DNA of 64,000 nucleotides from Chryseobacterium sp. CH21. Lineage in GTDB: Bacteria; Bacteroidota; Bacteroidia; Flavobacteriales; Weeksellaceae. Within the stretch, counting starts at the first letter, position 1, and every line of letters starts with the position of its first letter. The notes beneath the pieces were generated by a model, which was given only the letters and a program-made list of their open reading frames with translations, searched no databases and had not been told where the DNA came from. Shown here piece after piece: positions 34,335 to 42,965 of the stretch. The translations under genes and the position numbers were made by a program. Where the stretch lies: contig NZ_QICI01000050.1 in the NCBI RefSeq assembly GCF_004119445.1, positions 162,465 to 226,464 on the forward strand, given 5' to 3'.

Positions 34335-35164
34335 TATCTGAAGCTTTTGTTGATACCGTTATACATCATATAAATCGAAAGGATGGTAATCACAATGGCA
34401 AAAAATACTTTTAATTTTTTAGTCTTTGATACCATCAGCGTTTTTGAACCAATAAAACTTCCGATGACAACTCCAATCAATACAGGAGCTACAATGACCG
34501 GAATAATTTCTCCTCTCTGGAAGTAGATCAGTGCACTGGCTACAGCTGTTACTCCAATCATGAAATTACTTGTAGTTGTAGATACTTTGAAAGGCAGTTT
34601 CATCATATTATCCATTGCCAATACTTTCAATGCTCCAGAGCCAATCCCCAGAAGACCAGACATGGCACCTGCAAACATCATCATCAGAAATCCGGGAACG
34701 GTATTTCTTGCAGAATAGCTTTTCAAAACTCCTTTATCAGGAAATGTTCCGTATAATTTCAGTTTCTCTTCCAGACTTCCTTTTACTAAAGGTTCCTGGT
34801 GATCCGGTTTTCCTTTAAGATTTAAAATAACCGTTAAAAGTAGAATACTGGCGAAAATAATTCCAATTGTATTGGGATTAAGCATTCCGGAAACAAGGGC
34901 ACCCATAATAGCTCCTGCAGTAGTAGCTATTTCGAGAAACATCCCGATTCTCATGTTGGTAAAACCTTCTTTTACGAAAGCTACAGCCGCACCGGAAGAG
35001 GTTCCGATCACAGAAATGAGTGAAGCACCGATGGCATAATGCATTGGAACGCCGAAACCCAGCGTTAATAAAGGAATGATAATAACTCCTCCTCCTAAAC
35101 CCGTCAATGAACCTAAAAGACCAGCGGAAATTGCGCCAAGGAAGAGTATGATGATTTCTGACAT
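34334..35164 (-). CDS. TauE/SafE family sulfite exporter-like permease
   Basis: A 276-residue polytopic membrane protein of the TauE/SafE family. The two half-domains each begin with a typical Gly-rich segment: SAGLLGSLTGLGGGVIIIPLLTLGFGVP near the N-terminus and FAGAMSGLLGIGSGALKVLAMD in the middle. Members export sulfite, sulfoacetate or related organosulfur anions, but the substrate varies and cannot be read here. It is the first gene of a two-gene unit with the DUF1634 protein. Confidence 0.9.
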   Translation of the reverse strand: MSEIIILFLGAISAGLLGSLTGLGGGVIIIPLLTLGFGVPMHYAIGASLISVIGTSSGAAVAFVKEGFTNMRIGMFLEIATTAGAIMGALVSGMLNPNTIGIIFASILLLTVILNLKGKPDHQEPLVKGSLEEKLKLYGTFPDKGVLKSYSARNTVPGFLMMMFAGAMSGLLGIGSGALKVLAMDNMMKLPFKVSTTTSNFMIGVTAVASALIYFQRGEIIPVIVAPVLIGVVIGSFIGSKTLMVSKTKKLKVFFAIVITILSIYMMYNGINKSFR

Positions 35165-35248
35165 ACTACAAATAATGTTACAAATATAAAATTATTGTCG
35201 TAGTCTGCCAAACATTTGAAAAAGATAAATTTAACGTATTTTGCATGC

Positions 35249-35812
35249 ATGAAAAATGAATTGAAATTATTTTATGTCATTCTTGGGGCTACCCCTAAAG
35301 GAAGAAATATTGAACAGCACGACGTTTTCTTCGGAATTGCGGAGAATCTGAAGGATCTGATTCCGGATATGAAAGAATTTTGGAAGGAAGCAGAAGGGAA
35401 AATTCACCTGGATTGTTATCAGGAAGTAAGATTTGCAGATGGTTACAAGGTGGAGATTGCAGAAAAAGGTGAAAAATTATCAGAAAACCAATTGTTTTTC
35501 CTCAATTTAGGAGGATACAAACCTGGTTTCTTTGAAGAATTCCATGAGCAGCACCTAATGGTAGGACAGACAATGGGAGAGATTGTAAAAAGAGCAAGAG
35601 CTACAGAATTTTATCAGACAATGGGTTTTGAAGGCGCTGTAAGCCATATTGATGATAAACATGGAGTAGATATTGATGATATTTTCAATGTAGGTGATAT
35701 TCTTCCAACTTACATGAAAGAAAAATATTCTATTATTCTTCATAAATCAGAGGAAGAAAATCAGGAGAACCCGATGGGGCTTGGCTATTTAAAAATTGAT
35801 AAAATTCAATAA
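35249..35812 (+). CDS. DUF1543 domain protein
   Basis: A 187-residue protein with a DUF1543 N-terminal domain (KLFYVILGATPKGRNIEQHDVFFGIA, and FLNLGGYKPGFFEEFHEQHLMVG). The domain's function is unknown. The ATG at 35249 was chosen over an upstream TTG frame because homology starts at KLFYV and because a TATTTTG box ends 5 nt before this ATG, as for several other genes here. It precedes purK by 24 bp and may be co-transcribed with it. Confidence 0.82.
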   Translation: MKNELKLFYVILGATPKGRNIEQHDVFFGIAENLKDLIPDMKEFWKEAEGKIHLDCYQEVRFADGYKVEIAEKGEKLSENQLFFLNLGGYKPGFFEEFHEQHLMVGQTMGEIVKRARATEFYQTMGFEGAVSHIDDKHGVDIDDIFNVGDILPTYMKEKYSIILHKSEEENQENPMGLGYLKIDKIQ

Positions 35813-35836
35813 GAATAAATCTAATAAAAATAAAAA

Positions 35837-36949
35837 ATGAAAATAGGAATTCTGGGAGGCGGACAGCTGGGAAGAATGCTGATACAAAGTGCACTGAAGT
35901 ATGATGATGAGTTTTATACTCTGGATCCGGCTTCTGATGCACCGTGTCATAATATCTCGTACTTTACACAAGGGAATTTTAATGACTACGAAACAGTTTT
36001 GAACTTCGGAAAAGATAAAGATGTCGTAACCATTGAGATTGAACATGTAAATGCTGATGCACTGGCAGAACTTGAAAAACAGGGAATAAAAGTAGTTCCC
36101 AATGCCAATATCATTAAAACAATCCAGCAAAAAATCCTTCAGAAAGAATTTTATAAAGCTCATGATATTCCAAGCCCGGAATTTCAGGTGGTATGGAACA
36201 GTGATGAGAAAATCATCATGCCGTTGCCATTTGTTCAGAAGATGAATACAGGAGGATATGATGGAAAAGGAGTGCAGGTGATCAAAACAGAAGAAGACTA
36301 TCAGCATTTATGGACAGAGGCTTCTGTTATTGAAAGTCTGGTAGATATTGAGAAAGAACTTTCTGTCATTGTAGCAAGAAATGAAAAAGGAGAAACCAAT
36401 ATTTTCCCGGTAACGGAAATGGTGGCTGATCCAAAGCTAAATCTTTTAGACTTCAATGTATGTCCGGTTCTTTTGACAGAAGATGTTCAGAACCAGATTG
36501 ATTCCATTACAGAAAAATTCTTAGCGGCAGTAAATTCTCCGGGATTATTTGCCATCGAGTTATTCCTTGACAAAGAAGGAAAAGTATGGGTGAATGAAAC
36601 GGCTCCAAGGCTTCACAATTCAGGGCATCAGAGCCAGGAAGGAAATACGAATTCGCAATTTGAGCAGATGTACCGTGTGGTGAAAAACTTACCTTTAGCA
36701 GATACCGATGCCATTACTTACAGCGGAATGCTGAATTTGGTAGGTGCAGAAGGATATGAAGGAAAAGTAATCTATGAAGGAATGGAAGATGTTCTTCAAC
36801 TTCCTGAAACTTACATCCACTTATATGGGAAAACAGAAACCAAGCCGGGAAGAAAAATGGGACACATCAACGTCCTTGCAGATTCCAGAGAAGAACTGAT
36901 GGAAAAGCTGGTACAGGTGAAAGGAATGGTAAGAGTGATTGCTGGGTAA
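35837..36949 (+). CDS. purK: 5-(carboxyamino)imidazole ribonucleotide synthase
   Basis: PurK carboxylates aminoimidazole ribonucleotide to N5-CAIR with ATP and bicarbonate, in purine synthesis. The 370-residue protein shows the N-terminal ILGGGQLGRMLI, the ATP-grasp segments QKMNTGGYDGKGVQVI and ELSVIVARNEKG, and the metal-binding ELFLDKEGKVWVNETAPRLHNSGHQSQEG near residue 245-275. The partner purE lies about 5.5 kb downstream, not adjacent as in many bacteria. The gene follows the DUF1543 gene closely and is followed by REP-like repeats. Confidence 0.96.
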   Translation: MKIGILGGGQLGRMLIQSALKYDDEFYTLDPASDAPCHNISYFTQGNFNDYETVLNFGKDKDVVTIEIEHVNADALAELEKQGIKVVPNANIIKTIQQKILQKEFYKAHDIPSPEFQVVWNSDEKIIMPLPFVQKMNTGGYDGKGVQVIKTEEDYQHLWTEASVIESLVDIEKELSVIVARNEKGETNIFPVTEMVADPKLNLLDFNVCPVLLTEDVQNQIDSITEKFLAAVNSPGLFAIELFLDKEGKVWVNETAPRLHNSGHQSQEGNTNSQFEQMYRVVKNLPLADTDAITYSGMLNLVGAEGYEGKVIYEGMEDVLQLPETYIHLYGKTETKPGRKMGHINVLADSREELMEKLVQVKGMVRVIAG

Positions 36950-36968
36950 TATCAGATTAAAATAAATA

Positions 36969-37015
36969 AGGGGAGCTGTTTTTAAAGATAGAAACAGCTC
37001 CCTTTTATGTTGTCC
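36969..37015 (+). terminator. Terminator after purK
   Basis: GGGAGCTGTTT (36971-36981) pairs with AAACAGCTCCC (36993-37003), an 11-bp stem followed by TTTTATG. Confidence 0.7.
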
Positions 37016-37023
37016 TTGAATCA

Positions 37024-37168
37024 AATTCAATAGGAACGGGCTTTAGCCCGTTCACCAATAAACATAGATTCAATTGGCTTTAGCCCAAATTTAATTTTAG
37101 GTTTCAGCCAAAGCCAATTTTATTTGTATTCCTCACATCGGACTAAAGCCCGATCCTATTGATGACTG
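37024..37168. repeat. Composite palindromic REP/BIME-like element
   Basis: The element opens with CAATAGGA plus AACGGGCTTTAGCCCGTT and closes with CGGACTAAAGCCCGA plus TCCTATTGA, so its two ends are inverted copies. Between them are TTGGCTTTAGCCCAA and a further GGTTTCAGCCAAAGCC hairpin. The same core recurs at 32895 and 45209-45275, and a degenerate form at about 8813. It fills the gap between convergent purK and the antiporter gene. Confidence 0.85.
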
Positions 37169-37242
37169 AATGATTTGATGATTTAATAAAAAGTGATTAT
37201 TCTTACATCGATAACCACCATCATCCGTCTTCCAGCTTTCTC

Positions 37243-39366
37243 TTACTTAAAAATCTTCTGAATCACATTTCCAATCTCCACGAAATCCCCATGATTTCCT
37301 ACAGAACGTATTTCCGGACTATTTTTATCGTATTCTGAGAAAGGAAAGATGAGAAGATAATTGTTATCATTCAGGTTTCTGTTCAGAAGTTCCGGAATCA
37401 GTCTCATTCTTGGAATATAAGATTTCATCCCTCGTTTTGCCATCAGAATAATTAAAGCTTCATCATCTTTCAATTGGGCAGCGGTTCTTTCGCCATCCTG
37501 CCAGATATTCATGATGATAAATTCAGCTTCTATATTGGCTTTTTTAATGATTTTCTGAAGAATATCAAGGATGTTTTCCGGAGCATAAAAAACAACTGTA
37601 GCACCGGAATTTCTGGCAATATTCCAGACTCTCAGCAATGCATGGAAGAATCCTGCTTCCTGATGAGCATTTTCGGGAATCATCACGGCATATTTTTTAA
37701 TAGTGGAAAGAGGTTGTGCTGCATGATAAACCAATACATTCACATCATCATTCTGAAGATAACCGTTGTAAAGATTATACACAAAAGAAGGAGAGAATCC
37801 TTTTTCACCTTCCAATCCAATGATAAGGTCTGTAATTTTCTGTTCTTTAATCACATTATTTACCCCGTTGATGACATCATTGTCATACCTTTTTAAGGAC
37901 TGTAATTTAACATCCGCTGCCGCTGCCGCATCTGTTGCCTGATGGAGAAGTTTCTCAGCATTTTTTACTGAAGATTCATTTTTATCTTCATTGATGACAT
38001 TTAAAGCAAATAAATCTTCCGTGTTGGTGTGAGCTTTAATTAAAATTCCCAGATTCACCATTCTTTCCACAGTAGCCTCATGGTTGATGGCCAATAGAAT
38101 ATTTTCTTCTTCATGACTGTTTCCGGAAACGGTGTCTTCATTATCCGTTTCTGCAATTTTCTGGGCACTTGACATTGAAATAAAGGAAGAAATAGTACAG
38201 GATATAAGAATAAGCAGAATACTTCCGTTCAGTACATGCTCATTCAAAAGTCTTATAGGCTCCCCTGTTTCTGTTTCGGAAAGGATAATATTATATCCCA
38301 CCATTACTGTTGCCAGAGTGGCTGCTGCTGAAGCAGAACTCAATCCGAAAATAAGTCTCCCTTCTTCTTTCGTAAACTTAAATGTTTTTTGAGTAATCAC
38401 GGCAGAAATATACTTACCTCCGATAGAAGCTACCAGCATTATAGCCGCAACTTTTAAGGTTTCAAAACTCTTGAAGAATATCGTAAAATCAATGAGCATT
38501 CCCACACTGATCAAAAAGAAGGGAATAAATATGGCATTTCCTACAAATTCCACTCTATTCATTAGAGATGAGGTATGAGGGATCAGCCTGTTGAGTGCTA
38601 ACCCTGCAAAGAAGGCTCCTATTATGGCTTCAATCCCTGCGAGCTCTGCCAGCATAGCTGCCAGATAGATCATGACCAGTACAAAAATATATTGGGATAT
38701 CTTGTCATCTACTCTTTTGAAAAACCATCTCCCGATTATTGGAAACAGCAGCAAAACAATCAAGCTAAAGAGAATGACTGAAACGGAAAGTTTGACCCAG
38801 AATGAGGTGCCTACATCTCCCTGAACCATCCCAACCACTACAGCAAGTACCAATAATGTTGCAATATCCGTTATCATGGTTCCTCCAACAGTAATGTTAA
38901 CGGCTTGGTTTTTAGCAATTCCCAGTTTACTGACTAAAGGATAGGTGATAAGTGTTTGTGATGAAAAAAGACTGGCAAATAAAACGGAAGTTAATACTGA
39001 AAATTCTAAAAGGTAATAAGCTCCCAAATATCCTAAAATAAAAGGAAATATAAAGGCATAACCTCCATAGGCGAGACTTTTCCATTTGTTCTTTTTAAAA
39101 TCTCCCATATCTATTTCAAGACCTGCTAGGAACATAATGTAAAGCAGTCCGGTAGTTCCCGTTACGACAATACTGCTGTCTCTGGATAGCACGTTGAATC
39201 CGTTCGGACCAATAATAGCTCCGGCAATGATAAGCCCTAAAAGATGCGGAACTTTAATTTTATTAAGCAGCAGGGGTGCTGCCAGAATGATAACCAGTAC
39301 CAATAAGAACTTCAATACCGGATCTTCTATAGGAAGACTCAGGTTGTGTATACTCAGTAAAATCAT
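37243..39366 (-). CDS. CPA2-type cation:proton antiporter with USP-like tail
   Basis: A 707-residue protein. The N-terminal 390 residues form a 12-13 helix Na+/H+ exchanger domain (HLLGLIIAGAIIGPNGF, GLEIDMGDF, SSQTLITYPLVSKLGI, TDIATLLVLAVVVG, GIEAIIGAFFAGLALNRLIP). The C-terminal 300 residues are cytoplasmic and look like two universal-stress-protein-like halves (NILLAINHEATVERMVNLGI and LIIGLEGEKGFSPSF). This layout is common for K+/Na+ antiporters in Bacteroidota. It is separated by 6 bp from an upstream lipoprotein gene on the same strand, which may be co-transcribed. Confidence 0.9.
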   Translation of the reverse strand: MILLSIHNLSLPIEDPVLKFLLVLVIILAAPLLLNKIKVPHLLGLIIAGAIIGPNGFNVLSRDSSIVVTGTTGLLYIMFLAGLEIDMGDFKKNKWKSLAYGGYAFIFPFILGYLGAYYLLEFSVLTSVLFASLFSSQTLITYPLVSKLGIAKNQAVNITVGGTMITDIATLLVLAVVVGMVQGDVGTSFWVKLSVSVILFSLIVLLLFPIIGRWFFKRVDDKISQYIFVLVMIYLAAMLAELAGIEAIIGAFFAGLALNRLIPHTSSLMNRVEFVGNAIFIPFFLISVGMLIDFTIFFKSFETLKVAAIMLVASIGGKYISAVITQKTFKFTKEEGRLIFGLSSASAAATLATVMVGYNIILSETETGEPIRLLNEHVLNGSILLILISCTISSFISMSSAQKIAETDNEDTVSGNSHEEENILLAINHEATVERMVNLGILIKAHTNTEDLFALNVINEDKNESSVKNAEKLLHQATDAAAAADVKLQSLKRYDNDVINGVNNVIKEQKITDLIIGLEGEKGFSPSFVYNLYNGYLQNDDVNVLVYHAAQPLSTIKKYAVMIPENAHQEAGFFHALLRVWNIARNSGATVVFYAPENILDILQKIIKKANIEAEFIIMNIWQDGERTAAQLKDDEALIILMAKRGMKSYIPRMRLIPELLNRNLNDNNYLLIFPFSEYDKNSPEIRSVGNHGDFVEIGNVIQKIFK

Positions 39367-39372
39367 ATGTGT

Positions 39373-39939
39373 TTATTTTGTGGAACGTACTAATTCAACA
39401 GAGAACTTGGCGGTACAGCCATCAGAAGTGATGGTTCTGGTTCCTTTGATCTTGTTGTCCGAAATATCATTAAGAAGAACGCTCATTTCTACATTCTTTT
39501 TGGCTGTAGAATCGGTTTTGAAAGACAGTCTGATTTCATTGTTTTCAAACTTGCCTGTATACAGCCTTACCAGATTATTGTTGTTGATGATTTTGGTAAT
39601 GGGTTGAGTAGAATCATTATCGAATTCCCAGATGTCAGTACGTTGGTCACCTACTGCATATTCACTGCAATTAGATTCTGTACAGATTACTTTACCATTC
39701 CATGGACCGGAAATTTCCGTAGGCCATACAGCAGCAATTACTACAGAATCTTTTTTGGAAAAAATACTGTCCCTCATTTTCAGAAGTGACTGGTACTCGG
39801 ATTCTTTCTTAGCGAATAGTTTCTCTTTGTCTAAAAGTTGTTTCTCCCTGTCTGTGAGGTTCTTCTCTTTCTCTTTGTAATCACAGCTTACCAAAAGAAA
39901 ACAGGCAGTCAGAAATAAAAAAAATGTGTTTTTCAGCAT
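39373..39939 (-). CDS. Lipoprotein with coiled-coil N-terminus
   Basis: A 188-residue predicted lipoprotein with a lipobox in FLLVSC (Cys about residue 19), then a charged helical stretch (EKEKNLTDREKQLLDKEKLF) likely to form a coiled coil, then a beta-rich domain (WPTEISGPWNGKVICTESNCSEY). The ATG at 39939 places the start directly at the signal peptide; a longer frame to 39987 adds an unlikely N-terminus. Function is unknown. It lies 6 bp upstream of the antiporter gene. Confidence 0.75.
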   Translation of the reverse strand: MLKNTFFLFLTACFLLVSCDYKEKEKNLTDREKQLLDKEKLFAKKESEYQSLLKMRDSIFSKKDSVVIAAVWPTEISGPWNGKVICTESNCSEYAVGDQRTDIWEFDNDSTQPITKIINNNNLVRLYTGKFENNEIRLSFKTDSTAKKNVEMSVLLNDISDNKIKGTRTITSDGCTAKFSVELVRSTK

Positions 39940-39987
39940 ATTGTATCGGTTGGAGTATACAATATAAGGAAAATGAAACAAATACAA

Positions 39988-40093
39988 AACCCTACAGAAG
40001 CATATCTGATTTTGATTATATTTAATAAGTTAAAAAACAGCCGGATAGATTAGGTAAGATTATTGATATTATTTTATAGTAAAATTGAATGGA
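39988..40093. other. AT-rich gap between divergent genes
   Basis: Promoter region for the lipoprotein gene (minus) and the esterase pseudogene (plus); no clear TAnnTTTG box is seen next to either start. Confidence 0.4.
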
Positions 40094-41023
40094 ATGAAAA
40101 CTATTTTTTTCTCTTTTTTATTTTTTGGAAGCTTGATTTCAGCTCAAAACAGTTTTTCCACCCAAGCTCAATTGCCTTCCATTAATCTTTGGACGAAAAT
40201 ACCGGATGGTCCCGGACCTGGAGGTGAAAGTATTGTTTCTGCCAAAGGTTCAATCACTCATATCACTACTCCAAAATTGATCATTCATCAACCCCAAAAC
40301 CCTAACGGAATAGCTATTCTTGTCATCAGTGGCGGTGGGTATGCCCACATTGAATCCGGATCAGAAGGATATCCTGCCAGCGAATGGCTGAAATCTCTGG
40401 GAATTACAGCTTTTGAGCTTCAATAAAGACTTCCTGAAGAAGGTTGGGCAAACAGATCTGTGCCTTTTCAGGATGCTCAGCGTGCTTTACGGATTATCAG
40501 AAAGGATGCCGGAAAATATAAAATAGATCCTAATAAAATAGGAGTACTCGGATTTTCTGCTGGCGGACATCTTGCGGGATATATTTCATCCACTTTTAAT
40601 ACAGCTTATTATAAGCCACAGGATGATATTGATTTGATTTCTGCCCAACCTAATTTTACAGCAATGATTTATCCGGTAGTATCGATGCTGCCTCCTAATA
40701 ATACTACCCATTCATTTAAATCTTTATTAGGAAAAGATTTTGACAGCAATGATCAGATGAACATGTCTGTTGAAAAGCGGGTGAATGCTCAAACTCCTAT
40801 TACTTTTCTGGCTCAGTCTGAAGATGATCCTATTTCTTCTGTGAATAATAGTATTTTAATGTATCAGGCATTGAAAGACCATAAAATTCCTGCCGAAATG
40901 CATTTGTTTCAATCAGGAGGCCATGGCTGGGGAATGGGCAAAAAAGGAACTAATACCGGAGAATGGAAGGAGTTGTTTTTGAAATGGTTAAAAGTAAATG
41001 GAGTTTATAATAGCGATCAGTGA
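40094..41023 (+). pseudogene. Alpha/beta-hydrolase esterase interrupted by an in-frame TAA
   Basis: An exported acetyl-esterase-like alpha/beta hydrolase (BD-FAE/xylan-esterase type) of 310 codons including the internal stop. It has a signal peptide (ending SLISAQ), the oxyanion segment ILVISGGGYAHIESG, the nucleophile VLGFSAGGHLAGY and a C-terminal QSGGHGWGMG with the catalytic His. The codon at 40424-40426 is TAA, in the segment normally reading LQYRLP, where a Tyr codon is expected. The frame is continuous on both sides, so this is a nonsense change, not an indel. Truncated at 110 residues the product would lack the whole triad. Confidence 0.85.
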
Positions 41024-41264
41024 TTTTTTTAGATTATTAATTTTTTGCCCAGAGATATCTCAGATGAGCACAGATTTTATGGTTTAAAGTATAGTCATAC
41101 TAATTAAATATATCAAAAAATTAATACATATAACCATTAAGGAGGAGTTAAGAAATAAAGTGTAGTTAAGGTAAATCATTCTGATTTTTAAGCTTAAAGC
41201 GAAACTTATTTTAATATTCTGAACACCTTAATACGATCTTAATGTTTTAAAAAATAAAAAATCA
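41024..41264. other. AT-rich intergenic region, no gene seen
   Basis: Lies between the convergent esterase pseudogene and the EamA gene. No repeat, RNA or convincing terminator was recognised. Confidence 0.5.
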
Positions 41265-42191
41265 TCATTCAATCTTTTGTCTTTTAAACATCTCCGGGTT
41301 GTAATTGATAATAAAAACACCACAGATAATAAGCACTGCTGCAATAATGAATTTAAAAGTAACCTGTTCGTTCATAATCAGCCAGCCTAGAAATATGGCA
41401 ATAATGGTATTGATGTACGCCAGAATAGAAACCTGTACCGGTGAAATTTTAGTCAGTGCATAATGGAAAGCGAAAAAAGCAGCTACAGAACCAAATACAG
41501 CAAGATATATCATCGCTGAAATACTTTTAAATGTCCAGTTTCCGAAGTTATAATTTTCAGAAAACAAAAATGCAAGAATAACCTGAACAACTCCTGCAAA
41601 CAGGAACTGATAGAATAAATTTAACGTTATATTTCCGCTCTGGATATTTAGTTTTTTGGTGAAAATAGTACCCGAAGCCCATCCTGCGATAGCGCAGAAA
41701 AGGAAAATCATACCCATTCTGTAATCAGGATTAGCAAGATCCTTAAGTCCATCCCAGAAAATAAAGAGAATTCCGCTAAAGCACAACAAAACACCGCTGA
41801 GTGCCCGCAAACTAAATTTTTGCAGTCCTATAGCCACACTTCCCAGAAATACAAGGATAGGGGAGCAGGCGCTGATGAGTGAAGCCAAACTGCTGGAAAC
41901 CGTTTCTTCAGCCACAGTGGTCATCCCATTGGCAACCACCAGCATCAGGGAAGCAAAAATAATCTGGTATCCCAAACTCTTCCAGCCAATCCACTTGAAT
42001 TCCTTTCTTGAAAGAAGAACAACAAGCATAATCATAGACGCCAAAAACTGACGGATTCCAGCTACAAACCATGCAGGGATTGTTTCCACAGCGACACGAA
42101 TCGCCAAAAAAGTAGTTCCCCACACAATCGCAACGGTAAGAACAGCAAAAATAAGTTTATAATCTTTCAACGTCAATAAGTAGTGTAACAA
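41265..42191 (-). CDS. EamA (DMT) family exporter
   Basis: A 308-residue drug/metabolite transporter with ten predicted helices in two EamA repeats. The first starts at LTVAIVWGTTFLAIRVAVETIPAWFVAGIRQF and the second at FLFCAIAGWASGTIFTKK. A conserved final segment GVFIINYNPEMFKR follows. RhaT-type family members export amino acids, purines or metabolites; the substrate here is unknown. The gene is divergent from purE. Confidence 0.9.
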   Translation of the reverse strand: MLHYLLTLKDYKLIFAVLTVAIVWGTTFLAIRVAVETIPAWFVAGIRQFLASMIMLVVLLSRKEFKWIGWKSLGYQIIFASLMLVVANGMTTVAEETVSSSLASLISACSPILVFLGSVAIGLQKFSLRALSGVLLCFSGILFIFWDGLKDLANPDYRMGMIFLFCAIAGWASGTIFTKKLNIQSGNITLNLFYQFLFAGVVQVILAFLFSENYNFGNWTFKSISAMIYLAVFGSVAAFFAFHYALTKISPVQVSILAYINTIIAIFLGWLIMNEQVTFKFIIAAVLIICGVFIINYNPEMFKRQKIE

Positions 42192-42329
42192 GCAAATGTA
42201 GAAGTTTCAAAATAATTCTGATGGGTACAGTTGTTTCAATTTTTGATGATACAGATTGAAGGCGGAAAGGGTGAGGATTGTATAGTTGCAGGTGGTATGG
42301 TTGCTACTTATATGGTTGATGTATTTAAA

Positions 42330-42372
42330 AGAACTTCCAGCTTCCTTCCTCCAACTTCCAGCTTTGCATTTT
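42330..42372. repeat. Low-complexity repeat (AACTTCCAGCTT family)
   Basis: AACTTCCAGCTTCC followed by TCCAACTTCCAGCTT, reverse complements of the GGAAGCTGGAAGTT text at 24220 and 62185. It lies in the purE leader. Confidence 0.6.
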
Positions 42373-42382
42373 ATTTTTTATC

Positions 42383-42390
42383 TTTGACGA
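42383..42390 (+). promoter_or_regulatory. -7 promoter box of purE
   Basis: TATCTTTG in ATTTTTTATCTTTGACG matches TAnnTTTG, about 20 nt before the ATG at 42407. Confidence 0.45.
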
Positions 42391-42406
42391 TCTAATAAAA
42401 TTGAAG

Positions 42407-42910
42407 ATGGTAGGAATTATTATGGGCAGTCAGAGTGATCTGCCGATCATGGAACAGGCTGCAAGTTTTCTTAAAAGCCTTGACATCCCTTACGAATTAA
42501 CTGTAGTTTCAGCGCACAGAACACCGGAAAGAATGTTCGATTATGCAAAGACAGCTCACGAAAGAGGTTTGAAGGTAATTGTAGCAGGAGCAGGAGGAGC
42601 AGCACATCTACCGGGAATGGTGGCAAGCTGTACAACACTTCCTGTAATTGGAGTTCCGATTTTGTCCAGTAATTCTATAGACGGTTGGGATTCTGTTTTA
42701 TCAATTCTTCAGATGCCAGGTGGAATTCCGGTAGCTACCGTAGCTTTAAACGGAGCTCTGAATGCAGGGATTTTAGCGGCAAAAATTTTAGGAAGTGGTA
42801 ATGAAGAAGTAGCAGCAAAACTTCAGAAATATCAGGATTCTTTAAAAGACAAAGTGTTGGGAACAGTAGATGATATCAAAGCCCAGCATCCTAATCATTT
42901 TGATAAATAG
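42407..42910 (+). CDS. purE: N5-carboxyaminoimidazole ribonucleotide mutase
   Basis: PurE moves the carboxyl group of N5-CAIR, the PurK product, to form CAIR in purine synthesis. The 167-residue protein is a class I PurE with the N-terminal GIIMGSQSDLPIMEQA, the substrate loop SAHRTPERM and VIVAGAGGAAHLPGM, then SSNSIDGWDS. The ATG at 42407 is preferred to a TTG two codons upstream. It ends in a terminator shared with the convergent BspA-like gene. Confidence 0.96.
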   Translation: MVGIIMGSQSDLPIMEQAASFLKSLDIPYELTVVSAHRTPERMFDYAKTAHERGLKVIVAGAGGAAHLPGMVASCTTLPVIGVPILSSNSIDGWDSVLSILQMPGGIPVATVALNGALNAGILAAKILGSGNEEVAAKLQKYQDSLKDKVLGTVDDIKAQHPNHFDK

Positions 42911-42932
42911 TTTACTTTTAAACTCAAAATAG

Positions 42933-42965
42933 AAGCCTCACTTTTCAGCGAGGCTTTTTTGTTTT
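42933..42965. terminator. Terminator between purE and the BspA-like gene
   Basis: AAGCCTC and GAGGCTT form a 7-bp stem with a 10-nt loop, followed by TTTTTTGTTTT on the plus strand. Confidence 0.75.

Noticed and set aside
35789..36307. A 172-codon antisense frame over purK
   Set aside because: purK is unmistakable on the plus strand; the antisense product is a composition artefact.
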